From Gavia stellata (lineage: Eukaryota; Chordata; Aves; Gaviiformes; Gaviidae): a DNA stretch of 64,000 bases. This document shows, one piece after another, positions 53,901 through 64,000 of this stretch (position 1 is its first letter; each line of letters starts with the position of its first letter). A model generated the notes under the pieces. It worked only from the letters and a program-made list of their open reading frames with translations. It did not search any database and was not told where the DNA came from. Where the stretch lies: assembly GCF_030936135.1 (NCBI RefSeq), contig NC_082610.1, forward strand, positions 16,006,428 through 16,070,427. Direction: 5' to 3'. Position numbers and translations under genes: made by a program.

Positions 53901-56900
53901 GATGATTGCCCATACTTGAAGGCAAATAAAATCAGGATTATTAAACTCTTTAAACAGTGGAGTACCTAGACTTGTAAGTTTCCATTTTAAATCCCAGTAA
54001 ACTGTGTGTGGGAAATGGAATCCATTGTGGACTGTGTGCAGAAGACGTATTAAAAATAAAACAAAAGAACAACCTCATCTGCTTTGTGCAAGAGTTTCGG
54101 TAACAAGCTCTAAATGCTTTGAACAATAGTTTCATTTTGGTTCTTCCTATTTGAAAAGGGATTCAAGCTGCTATAGCTCTGCCCATGGACTGGGATTTGC
54201 ACCAATCTGGGGTTTATGAAATATTAAAAGATTTTTTTCTTTTTTATTAAACCAGCAAGGTAGGTTATCAGCTTCTTTCTCCAGTTTAGTGATGTCTCTC
54301 TGAAAATTCTTCTATGACATACTTGGAAAACTGTGATTATAACAGACTTATATTTCATCCTATTACAGTCAATTCTTGTTGCAGTAACATTTTTTTCTTG
54401 CTTCCTATAACTCTGTTTATATAGATATTCCACGTAACACATGTTGGGTTTTTTGTACGATGGGTGCGTGATTTATTGTGCAATAGATCTCTTTACCTTT
54501 GTGTTGTATTAGTCAACTGAAAGCAGTTTAGAAAGCAATGTAATGTCTTATAAGTCAATGGAACAAAAAAGTTGGTATAGTGCAAGTAAATGCCAAGAGA
54601 TAAATTCTTGTGTTAGTTTCTTGTAGCCAGGGAATATGGGATTTGGGTTTTGAAATGTTTATCATAACAATTGACAGCAGTTAACATGTAGTTTACATAG
54701 CTGTCAAACTTGTAACTTCCTTCCACACAAATCTGTTTTTCATGTGAGGTTAAAAACCAGACCAAACAAACAAAAAACCCAAACAAAAACCTCCAGAGTT
54801 AACACATACTAAGAACCTGGGACAGGCAAAACAAATTATTTCTGGAAGTAAGTTTCAAACTACTGTTGAAAATACCTGACAGGTTAAACACTTCACATTT
54901 TCTTGTGTTGAAATGCTCTAGCAGGCATGAGTCTTTAAAGCCACTGTTGCTATAGAAGATACTTGTCCCTTGCAGTATGTCTGCTGATTTCAAGAGGTGC
55001 ACCAGAGCAGAAAATCTGCAGCTAACTGGAAGGCTCTTAGTATTGAAGGATTAAAATTACATGCTACTCATTCACCTCAGAATCTCAAAAAGGAAAATTT
55101 TACATCCTGGTGTAATGAGATCTTTGTCCTCAAGGCTGTATTGCATCCTGTTGAAGGCTGTATGCCACAGAAAACTTGTGCCGTTACAGGCAGATGCTTT
55201 CAAAGACTATCAGGTTGCAGAATAAAAGATAATACAAGAAATATTTGTTGTATTAGTTCTGCCATAGTCAAAAGGACACCTGAAAGCTTTCTAGAGAAAG
55301 TGTGCAATGGAAATTATGCAGAGTTAGAAAATATAAAATTTCAAGGGTGTTGACCGCAGAAGTTTAAATATTCAATTTTAAGCATACCTTCTACTCTTTC
55401 ATGCATGGCTATAGGTCTAGTTGATGTTTCTTGCAAATTCTTATCCCAAACTGCTTTGTTTTTTCATTTTCCATTTCAGAATAAAATTTGCTCATTTTCA
55501 AATAATTGATCTTTTTAGTAGTTCGATAGCCTTCAGGCAGACTTCTCTTCTACACTTGCATAAAGTTTTTAAAATAAGTCATCTTTTAAAGAATCCTGAA
55601 AACTAGAAAATCTTTGTCTTTCTTGTAAATGACTCTCTGGAGCTCTGAAACTGTTCGGGCCAAAGTTGGTAAATAGGCAGAATCATAAGAACTGGGGAAA
55701 CAGTAAAACTTGATCACTTCCAGATCTCAAAATTAATCTTTCGTGCTTCAACTTTTCTGTCCAAGTAAATCCTAATAATGAATATCCTGAATGTCTCTTC
55801 AGGGATTTGCATTAAACAAATTTTTCATGCCATGTCTTAAAAACCAGTAACAAAATACAGAATTCCAACACTAGGAAGTGCTTAATGTTTTACAGAAAAA
55901 TACCCATAGGAAGGTCCACATCAGTCACAAATCTTCAAGAATTAATAGTGTATTGATTGTAATGGTGTATTACAGTGAGGTCAAAATTCAGTTGGAGCAA
56001 CTGGATTGACATGATGGTTAAAACAAATATCAGTTATTTCAAGGCTGATGTGCATGGTGATTTAAGCAGTCAGACATGTTCTTGAACGTTGGCTTGCTTT
56101 TACTTTTGTGAAAAAACTTTAATTTAGATGTCTCTTTGATTTAGTATCTTAACTTTTTGGTATGGGATACAGATACATGCTTTCTTTGCAGTTACCTCTG
56201 TGCTCCAAGACTAGAGCTGTTCTTTAGTGACTGTATCTCACTTTGTGCTGAAGGGCTTCACATTATATAAATTAATTTCAGCTGTACTTACTTTATTCCT
56301 AATAAACACCTTAGAAGATCAGAAGAACAGATCATGAGTGAGCAAACCTGGACATGGTTGGTTTGCAACTGAAATAAGTTCAAGAGATCTTAAGTAGACA
56401 TTAGAAAAGTAGTAATGTGAGAAAGCATAATAAACTAAGTGGGTACAGTATCATAGGTACAAACCCACAAAATAGATTGCATCTATAATAATATTTAAAA
56501 ATAAATGCTTACTTTGATGAAGATGAAACTTGCCTTTGAACAGTTATAGTATGAAATTGACAGAACTTGTGCTTGGAGCCCAGGTGAAGAACATCTGAAA
56601 GGCCTTCCAGAGTTGAGTGGGACTGTACTGTATTTTAAAATGGATTTTGGAACTTCCTCCTGTCAGGTCTACATGATGCTATTAAAGCATCTCTTTTCAG
56701 AGAGCAACAGCAGTAATCACCTCTGTGAAGCCTGGACACATCTCCAGGATCTCTTGCAATGAAATGCAAACAGGCTGTATTACCATCCCACTTTTTAAAA
56801 GGCTGTGATAAATAGTGGGCACGAGGCTCTGCTACTGCTTATAGGGTGCCAGCTCTAGCCTGAAGGCTCTTGCTACCTGACACTGAAGAATTAAGAAGGG

Positions 56901-59900
56901 GGATGAATTAAATGGAGGTCCAAGTGCCCAAGGGATTAAAATAACCCCATCCACATATTGAGTGGGGTTGCAGCCTGTGCAGTAATTACCAGATGGTTAT
57001 TACCATAACCATAAGTATTACCATAAGTATTTAAGCAATGAGAGGTGCAGGTAAAAATTCAGACCTGCATTATAAGATGATCCCAAGTCTTCATCCTGTT
57101 CAATAAAGAAGAAATTTGAGATGAGTTGCTTTGTGGCAATAATGGTCATATTACCAGACTTACTTGCAGGTTGTAATGACATCACTGGTTAGAAATCACA
57201 TTATTACTTATGCAAGTCGAATCACGTTACTTAGGCCTACCACTTTCTGCTAGAAAAGTCTCACCAGTTTTCAATTTCAGATTCCAGCGCAGTGCATGTT
57301 GGCATAATGTCAAAGGAAAAAGAGGAGCTAAGGACTTTTTAATAGAGGTCACTGTCAGGTAAACGAAGGATAAAATACTCTTCCGTAACCTTGCCTAATT
57401 TTAACCTTCACTTAGTCTTGATGTTTATTCCCATTCTGCCAGTGCTACAATGTTTCTCATGTCCCTAGGAGAGACCTAAACTTGTGATATAATCACACGG
57501 GTTAGCTTATTTAGGGAGTTTATATTCTTTTAATGACAAAGATCAGAGTGAACCCTTTGTTATATAGGATGTTTATTCTGGATACCTAAGGAAGTGTTTC
57601 TGTGTAATTGAGCAGAATTGGATGATTAAAGGAAGCCGCATTGTTTGCAGTAGTAAGATCGCTAAATGTGATCTGAATCAACTCTGTATTCTTGTCATTA
57701 CCTGGTTAAGGATAACTAATCTTTGCACACAGAGCTCTTCTACGCAGTGTAGGGAAAGCTACTACAGTGATGTAAAAAGGGATATGAGCAAATACAAGAG
57801 GTATGTTTATCGTGTTTTCTTAGATTCGTATATGCACAGACAGAAGAGAACTTCGTTAAGAGGAAAATGCTCATCATTGAGTCATCTGACTTCCAAGTCA
57901 GATTTGACTAATTCCATTTCTCTCTAAAAGGGATCAAGGGAGATCCTTTCCAGTGACAGCAAGGGTCCTCAGATCAGCTGACTCTGTGCACCATCTGAAT
58001 TAACATGGCTCGGAGCACGTTACCTGAGCCATGCCTAAAAGGGAATCATTCAACCCAAAAGATCAAAAGGGGGCTGACTTCCTCTACAGCTCAGACAGAC
58101 ATGACTTGCAGTCTAATTGCAGATTATTGTAACTGGACAGGCAGTAGGGCATAATCTTAGAGAGGCAAAGAACAGAGACCTGAGCTCTGATTACACAGGT
58201 CTTGCAACACTCAAGATGAAAGAGATCAATGTCTGCCTCTCTTGACAAGAGGACTAAGGCTTTTGCATAAGTGACAAGACTGGTTGCTGTGGGTATGTAA
58301 ATGAGGTGCCTCAGTCGGAATAAGTAGGGACCTTTCTACGCGGTTCTTGCATTAGTTTTTAAATTGAACTCATGCTGGCCATGCAGGGAAAGGAGCTAGA
58401 CATTTGGGCTAGCTAGGCAGAGGAGCGTTCTCTCTTACTTTTTCTACCTGCCTTGTTCTTTTCGGCATGGCCTCTTTTTTTTTTTCTTTTTTGGGTGGTG
58501 TGTGTTGGAAAAAAAAAAATATAAAAGATGTTGGTAGGAAATTGGTATTGGTAAAACACCAATAAAGTGAGCTTCTAGAAGAGGGGAGAAAAATTAGGTA
58601 GGGAGAAGACACCCTTAGTAATAAATTTATTTTTCTGTTGCTATTGCTGGAATCAAGAATTCAGCATCCGTTTAATGGCATTAGGACGTCAATGACGAAT
58701 TCTTGGCTTGTTAGAAAGCATTTGTTTCCTTGCAATCAGCTTATTAAAAAAAAAAACACAAAACATTTCAACCATTCTGTAAAGTAGTTCAGAATCTACT
58801 TTTGATGTTGGTGCTTTTCATGTATGTTTAGCAAATGCCAATAGTGAGAACAAAACCTAAAGATGGCATGACCCATGAAATCATAAACCAGTTGTCCGTA
58901 TCCTAGAATGCTTTCCTCAGAAGTCTAATTCTGTCAAGACTAAATGAATTGTAGAGTTTATTTGGATTGTCAGAAGTGAAGCTTGCTTTATTTTGCCTGC
59001 ATCAGCAAAGCTTCAAACCCTCTTTACCTTCAGGCTTCTGAGAAAGCTTTGCTAATCTAGGTATGTTAGGACTTCTGTGTATATTACTGGTGATTTGATA
59101 TTTTGTAAGTGAGGGTTTCACTGACATGGGTGAAAAGTTCTTTTTCTGTGAATTCTGGTTTTCAGGACAGCACTTAAGTCATTCTTGAAAAACAAACTTA
59201 CATATGAAGTGTTTATAAAGATACAACAAGAAGGCTGAATCTTCAGTCTGTCTCTTCCTGAAATAGTTTCTTATGAGCAGCTTGTCTGCGACAAATGCAA
59301 TCTCAGTTTCTATTCTCCAAACACAAGAATTACTGTGATTGCATAATACTCAATTATGAAATTTCAAATGCTTTCCTAAAGATACTTAAACTTTGAAAGA
59401 TCAAATATTAGCAAAGTAAGTGAATATGTCACAATTGTTAGAAAAGCATTTAATCACAAAGAAGCTTTGCTTCTGCTTGTGCGCATCTTTCCTTAGACTG
59501 TGAAAACTTGTTTTGTCAGTTTTTGATGGGGATCTTCCCAGGGAAAATAAAAAGTAAGAAAACCTAACACTTATCCATCCCTCAAACCCAAACTTGTCAT
59601 TGCAAGTTAGGGAGCTTGCTTTCTCTACAGTAGGCTCACTATACTTAAGCATTACATTTTTCCTTTCTTAGAAGTTTGTCTCTAATAAAATTAGAAAAAA
59701 GAGCAGTCATCTGTGTCTTTATGGAAAGTGTTTGTGATTGGTATACTTAAAAGTTGTAAGATGGAAGGAGGGTGGGCAGCTGAAAGATTTATAGCTGGGA
59801 TCTCAGCATTTGTATTTCTAGCATAGTATGCTTTTATCCTGGTAGAGATTATCCATACAGTGTTATTTGTAGCAGGCTTTTATATAAGGATATAGGCACT

Positions 59901-62900
59901 GTGCTTTTTGATTGTGTAATACTTGTTCATTGCTTAGGGGACTAAAAACATGTCAAACTAACAGTTATCACAGCCATTTTGATTTGGCTTCTCTAAATGT
60001 GCAACAGATTCACTTCATCTGGTTATATCTCTTGAGGTGAAGCTGTTGCAGTATGTTTCCCGTTTGTGGAGGGCTGTGGGATTCTTCAGGACATTTAAAT
60101 GCTATGCCAGCGTCTCCTGTCATTCATGGAGTTACATTTGGTGACAGAACTGGGTCTTAAGAATGAAAACTATCATGATTTATTTTTAACATGCCTTGTT
60201 TTTTCCACTCAGATTCGTTTACATGTTTTAATGGAGGTGAGTGTGTCTACAGAGAGCTGTGCAACTGCAGTCGATTTAATGCAACGGGACCAAGATGCCA
60301 GACAGGTGCGTAAGAGAGAAAACTTACTGGGTTTCTGGGATTATACTCAGGTTCCCACAGCTGCAAGAGTAACTACCCTCTGCCTAAAGGTTCCTTCATG
60401 CCCTAGTATTTTCCCTCTCCTTTCTGTGGTGACATTTCATAGCGTACCACATGCATACATCTCAACTACAGATTGAATCCAAAAACCAGTGGTGGTACTT
60501 AAGTGACTCTCCTTTTATTAGTCTATAATACAGGTGCTGAAAGAGATCATATATGCAGAACATGGGGTCAATATAATTTTGAAACTTTTGATGGACTCTA
60601 TTATTATTTTTCTGGGAAATCCACATATGCGCTTGTGAGACATACTGAATTAGATGAACAGAGTTTTTCCATACAGGTAAGGGACTGCGCTGCTATATTC
60701 CTTTTAGCTGTTGTTGAGCTTGCTAGTAATGCATTAATATTTAGAGATTTAGAATAACTTGTTATGATAGTATGGGGTTCTAGAATGTAATATAGATGTA
60801 ATTTTAATGTAGTGTGGGCTACCAGTTACTATATCATAAAATGTAAATAGCTAGAAGGAAACTGATACGTGTACTTTCAAAGCCTGCTGCTGCTGTAAAA
60901 AGACTGCTCTAAAAACAGTGCTAATTGTAGTCAGCTTTCTGGTGAAGAGTGGGACCAAACTACTTGTTCACATGCTGAGGGTGGGTTTGGGAGTATTAGT
61001 TGTGTAACATGGGTTATGAAGAGTTTGATTAAAATCTTGACTTTAATGCTAGTAATTTTATTTGGCAGGTGAATAATGATCCTGAGTGCCATTCTTCTCC
61101 TTACTCCTGCAAAAGGTCCATTAGTTTATTCTTTTCTGGAGAGGAACAGATAAAGATGAGCAGTGAAGTCACCTATAAAGGATTTGGGTAATTGCACTCA
61201 TGTTTCTGATGTTGTAGTTACACTCGAACTAAATCTCATGATACCGATTTGATAAGAAAGGTAAAGTAGATCACTTTTTTGGTAGCTTAAAAAAATATCC
61301 AGACTACAGCTGTAATAATTACTACAGAGTAGTGTCTGAGGAAGGTGATACCTAAATGAGGGGTACATAGTATTAAGGAGCGTAACCATTGACATTGATC
61401 CTTTGATTTTTGCTCTTATTTGCAACTTTTTTAGGGGAATTACTCAATATTTATTTCGGGGTTTTCAGATGTATGAGGAAGTCATTAAATCAGCAAATAA
61501 TTTATTTTTAATAGTGATACTTTCTCATGTAAAGTTGTTTTTTTTGATTCTGTCTCATTTCTCAGAGTACAGTTACCTTACGTTATTGGAAACTTGCACA
61601 TCCAGAAGCTAGCTGGATACTTCCTAGTCAGGCACCGGTATGCCTTTACTCTGGCTTGGGATGGTACATCTGCAGTTTATATCAAAATGGCACCAGAGTA
61701 CCTGGGCAAAACACATGGACTGTGTGGAAACAATAATGCTATCCTGCAGGATGATCTTGAAACTAGTTATGGTGAGTTTTTAAAATACTTCCTCTTGTGT
61801 TAATACAGGGTTTATTTCAGGTGAACTAAATGTTGCTTTGCTTAGTTGGTAATTGTAATGCGAATTGAATACAAGATGGGCAACTTTTGAAATTGTAATT
61901 ATGATATGGAAACACTTGTAGTAGATGATATTGTTAGTGAAGAGGGCAAGTTTCAATTTAAATGGGGCTTTGAGGAGGAAGAGCTTTAAAAAGCATGGCA
62001 AAAAGCTGTCTTACTCCATTACCTACAATTGTATTTGTAGTTCAGTTTCCTAGGACTGGAAAGGTAAAATCTACTTTTAAATCTTCACTGCCCTCTTAGC
62101 AATTTTATATATGAGACTGTGGAAGCCTGAGACATTGCTGTTGGACATAAATCTATAATTTTAATTAGTAAATCAAATCAATGAAGACTGCCAAATCTTG
62201 TTTGATCTGGCACTTCATTTATGCTAATACTTTCAGAAGTGACCAGTGATCCTTGGATACCAACTTCAGATACTTCCAAGAGTCTTGGCTTTCAGTAAAT
62301 GCTAAGGGTATTTCTGTAGAGTACTGCTTCAAAGCTCAGAGTACAATATGTAGTAGGTTTCCTCTGTTGTTTAAGTGTGCCACTCAATTTTTAGAAAGCA
62401 TCAGCCCTGTACTAATATCAGCTCTTACCCCCATTGAATAGCTTGCTCACTAAATCAAAATGCTTAAAATAATACCAAAATCAATAGCTCATTGTCCTCA
62501 TTGCCTTCAGAGACTTTCCTCTACCCTCTCATCTTTCTCAGGATATCTCAGTCGTATAAAGCTGGGATTGTAGCGCAAGTTGATATGGTACATAATAGCT
62601 TTATCCAATTAGCTTGGGGAGCAGTAGTAATAAAGATATGGCAAGATAGGCATTAGTGGGTGATCCAAGTAGTAATCAATGTCACCACTTGCCTATGATG
62701 GATAATACCTTTCTTAGCTAGTTTAAAGCTAGACATTTCTACCTATATGAAAAAGTCACACCTTTACTTTGTTAATGTATGCAATCATTTTGTACCCTTG
62801 CAGTGACCTAGGAATGCCTCATTTTTCTCTGGTTTTAGACTCTCTGTTGGGAGTTTCGTATAAAGTAACAGCATAGACATATGTATATACAGTTTATTAC

Positions 62901-63351
62901 AGTTTTCTTTCCTTTCTTCCATTCAAGGACTGTGACAGGCACAGTCCTGCTCCCTGAAGCCCTTCCTTTTGCCAAATCGCATGAGTAAGCTTCTTTCTGC
63001 CATTCTAAAGCCTTCCTACTATAGTTCTTTTCAAAAGTATTTTTGTTTCTTAAAAGGACCAGACTGTCTTCAGACTACCAGCTGATTCATTTAGTTGTAG
63101 GAAGGGTTTGGCACGCTCTGCTTAATGTGATATTTTGATTATTGAAATGTTTCCCGGGGAAATCCTACAGAAACGTTGCTCTTCCAAATCACTGTGTGAC
63201 TCTGTGTGTGTCTTGTTTAGGAAAACTGACAGATGATGTAAGAGAATTCGTAGAGAGTTGGCAGGAAAATCCTCCAGAAGGAGCACCCAATTGGGATAAA
63301 TCTCTTCTCAATGAACCACCCTGCCTGACACAAAGCCATGAATCTGTACAG
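47927..63351 (+). CDS. OTOG: Otogelin (OTOG), exons 1-9, remainder outside window
   Basis: Otogelin is a large secreted, mucin-like glycoprotein of the tectorial membrane, cupula and otoconial membrane; it is related to gel-forming mucins and von Willebrand factor. Nine coding exons join in one frame (951 nt, 317 codons). By predicted residue: signal peptide about 1-20, alanine/glycine/proline-rich linker to 56, a variable segment 57-82, an EGF-like module 83-116 with six cysteines, and VWD1 from about 119 to 290, containing TFDG at 135-138 and GLCGNNN at 256-262. The identity rests on the EGF-VWD order, strong similarity to human otogelin recalled from memory ([47 protein letters not shown]), and location head to head with USH1C as in human. 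The C8/TIL modules, later VWD repeats, mucin region and cystine knot lie to the right. The paralogue OTOGL is excluded mainly by location. Confidence 0.96.
48071..48131 (+). CDS. OTOG: OTOG exon 2: N-terminal linker
   Basis: 61 nt coding [20 protein letters not shown] plus two bases. It was chosen from splice signals (tgccttctag acceptor, CCCAG|gtaagt donor) and phase, not similarity. Intron 1 is only 92 nt. The low-complexity A/G/P composition reflects the CpG island. Confidence 0.65.
48270..48324 (+). CDS. OTOG: OTOG exon 3: N-terminal linker
   Basis: 55 nt, ending in phase 0 ([19 protein letters not shown]). It has an excellent acceptor (ttctcctgccctcag) and donor GCAG|gtacgg; no recognisable similarity. 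The phase fits exon 2 and exon 4. Confidence 0.62.
51134..51149. repeat. C16 homopolymer
   Basis: Sixteen consecutive C on the plus strand within a C-rich patch of OTOG intron 3. A shorter C9 run lies at 49322-49330. Confidence 0.93.
52066..52124 (+). CDS. Candidate alternative N-terminal exon of OTOG
   Basis: A 59-nt segment with a very good acceptor (actttttactttacag) and a reasonable donor (AAAAAG|gtaaat), 79 nt before exon 4. Read in the phase left by exon 1 it is open ([19 protein letters not shown]) and joins exon 4 in frame. Read after exon 3 or exon 2 it hits a stop. It could therefore be used in place of exons 2 and 3, or be a decoy. No similarity was recognised. Confidence 0.25.
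52204..52294 (+). CDS. OTOG: OTOG exon 4: segment before EGF-like module
   Basis: 91 nt, residues 57-86 plus one base. Ends [16 protein letters not shown], aligning with human SSWERRLHRAKCAPS. Supplies the first cysteine (C83) of the EGF-like module. Acceptor ttctttctgaaag, donor CCATCTA|gtaagt, phase 0 in and 1 out. Confidence 0.87.
52295..60212 (+). other. OTOG intron 4, the largest intron of this gene in the window
   Basis: 7.9 kb, AT-rich. A 118-codon open stretch at 54997-55353 has no recognised similarity and no fitting splice context. No interspersed repeat or RNA gene was recognised. Confidence 0.65.
60213..60305 (+). CDS. OTOG: OTOG exon 5: EGF-like module
   Basis: 93 nt, residues 88-117. 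[20 protein letters not shown] then [10 protein letters not shown] carries five of the six EGF cysteines (C91, C97, C103, C105, C115). Two N-glycosylation sequons are visible, NCS at 104 and NAT at 109; NAT is also in human. Acceptor ttttccactcag, donor AGACAG|gtgcgt, phase 1 in and 1 out. Confidence 0.94.
60534..60676 (+). CDS. OTOG: OTOG exon 6: start of VWD1
   Basis: 143 nt, residues 118-165. [20 protein letters not shown] is the conserved opening of a VWD domain, followed by a strand ending [10 protein letters not shown]. Acceptor tataatacag, donor ATACAG|gtaagg, phase 1 in and 0 out. Confidence 0.97.
61069..61187 (+). CDS. OTOG: OTOG exon 7: VWD1
   Basis: 119 nt, residues 166-204 plus two bases. 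[20 protein letters not shown] aligns with human VHNDPQCGSSPYTCSRAVSL, then [10 protein letters not shown] and EVTYKGFG. Acceptor atttggcag, donor TTTGG|gtaatt. Confidence 0.96.
61566..61771 (+). CDS. OTOG: OTOG exon 8: VWD1 core
   Basis: 206 nt, residues 205-273 plus one base. [20 protein letters not shown], then [10 protein letters not shown] and DDLETS, the characteristic VWD calcium-site and GLCG region (GLCG at 256-259). Acceptor catttctcag, donor AGTTATG|gtgagt, phase 2 in and 1 out. Confidence 0.98.
61772..63220 (+). other. OTOG intron 8
   Basis: 1.4 kb with no recognisable exon or repeat. The preceding introns 6 (60677-61068) and 7 (61188-61565) are short and also empty. Confidence 0.65.
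63221..63351 (+). CDS. OTOG: OTOG exon 9: end of VWD1
   Basis: 131 nt, residues 274-317. [20 protein letters not shown] closes the VWD domain (human GKLTDDVVEFVHSWQ); PPCLTQ supplies C308. Acceptor cttgtttag, donor GTACAG|gtttgg, phase 1 in and 0 out. The next exon, expected to begin the C8 module, is outside the window. Confidence 0.96.
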
Positions 63352-64000
63352 GTTTGGATCAACACAAAAGGATTATTACAATAGTTGGTGATTCTAATTA
63401 GAGTAAGAATTTGACTTAACGCTTTCAAGGAGACTGGAAATGTTCTCAGCTCTTCTTCGGAGAGGTGGATTAAAATGGTTGCTGCAGCAGAGCTTCCCTT
63501 GTCCCCTTTTTTCCCCTCACTTTTCTTCTGTATGAGTTTATAATTTAATTCTTGATCTTTTCAAATGTTACATTGTCTGCATAGCAGCCAATAGAAGTGT
63601 TTGAATCTAGGGCTAAATGAGTGAAAAGTTGTAAAGTAGGGGTGTGTTCTAGAACTCGTTCCCATTCCTTCCCTTAGGAAGGATAGAAAGAAGCAGGAAG
63701 GCAAAACCAGAATGACAGCACAGTTAATTTGCCAGTGTTTAAAAAATGAATTATTGTTACTTTTGTTTATCACATTGAAGTAGTTTTTCTTTTTAAGTAA
63801 TATTTTCAAGATACAACCCTGAAATGACGTGCTTTGAAACTAAAGCTGATACCAGGCATGTTTTATTTCTGTTGCCTTTTACTGTGTAATTTAACTAAAA
63901 TGAAGACTATTTCAGGTCATCTGGCCTTAGCTGCAACATGGTCTATGCCTTTCTTGGGGAAGGTATATGTTTTACTACCATTGGTATGACCTTGGATAAA
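63352..64000 (+). other. OTOG intron 9, partial
   Basis: No exon or repeat recognised before the window ends. Confidence 0.7.

Noticed and set aside
60099..60476. 125-codon frame overlapping OTOG exon 5
   Set aside because: It reads the exon in a different frame from the EGF-like module, whose frame is fixed by cysteine pattern and phase.

Overview
The window is vertebrate nuclear DNA: long AT-rich introns, two CpG islands and compact exons with GT-AG borders. A bird is the best fit. The recognisable interspersed repeats are CR1 LINE 3' ends of the avian type (a minus-strand copy at 20794-20920, plus-strand copies at 28755-28810 and 42511-42630) and a few older CR1-like tails. No Alu, B1, L1 or other mammalian repeat was noticed. 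There is no prokaryotic, viral or plasmid content, so tandem ORFs are not informative; genes were rebuilt exon by exon from splice signals, reading phase and protein similarity.

Two genes lie head to head. USH1C (harmonin, the scaffold of hair-cell stereocilia and gut microvilli) runs on the minus strand from its start codon at 44542 to beyond the left edge. Twenty coding exons are in the window, 1998 nt or 666 codons, with a continuous frame. They encode the N-terminal domain, PDZ1, PDZ2, coiled coil 1, a linker, coiled coil 2 and the proline/serine/threonine-rich (PST) region of the long 'b' isoform. PDZ3 and the C-terminus lie outside. OTOG (otogelin, a secreted glycoprotein of inner-ear acellular membranes) runs on the plus strand from 47927 to beyond the right edge. 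Nine coding exons, 951 nt or 317 codons, encode the signal peptide, a low-complexity linker, an EGF-like module and the first VWD domain.

Layout: 1-44506 is USH1C introns and exons 2-20; about 44245-44725 is the USH1C CpG island with exon 1; 44543-47926 is the 3.4-kb intergenic spacer between the two start codons; about 47480-48610 is the OTOG CpG island with exons 1-3; 48325-64000 is OTOG introns and exons 4-9. From general knowledge, the same head-to-head pair is found in human, where the genes are the recessive deafness loci DFNB18A and DFNB18B. The two proteins do not belong to one complex, but both are needed for hair-cell mechanotransduction: one inside the stereocilia, one in the overlying extracellular matrix.

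No undescribed system was found. The points most worth checking are a candidate alternative first exon in USH1C intron 1, a candidate alternative N-terminal OTOG exon just upstream of exon 4, the in-frame five-exon PST cassette that looks shorter than in mammals, and a tandem (NAGNAG) splice acceptor.
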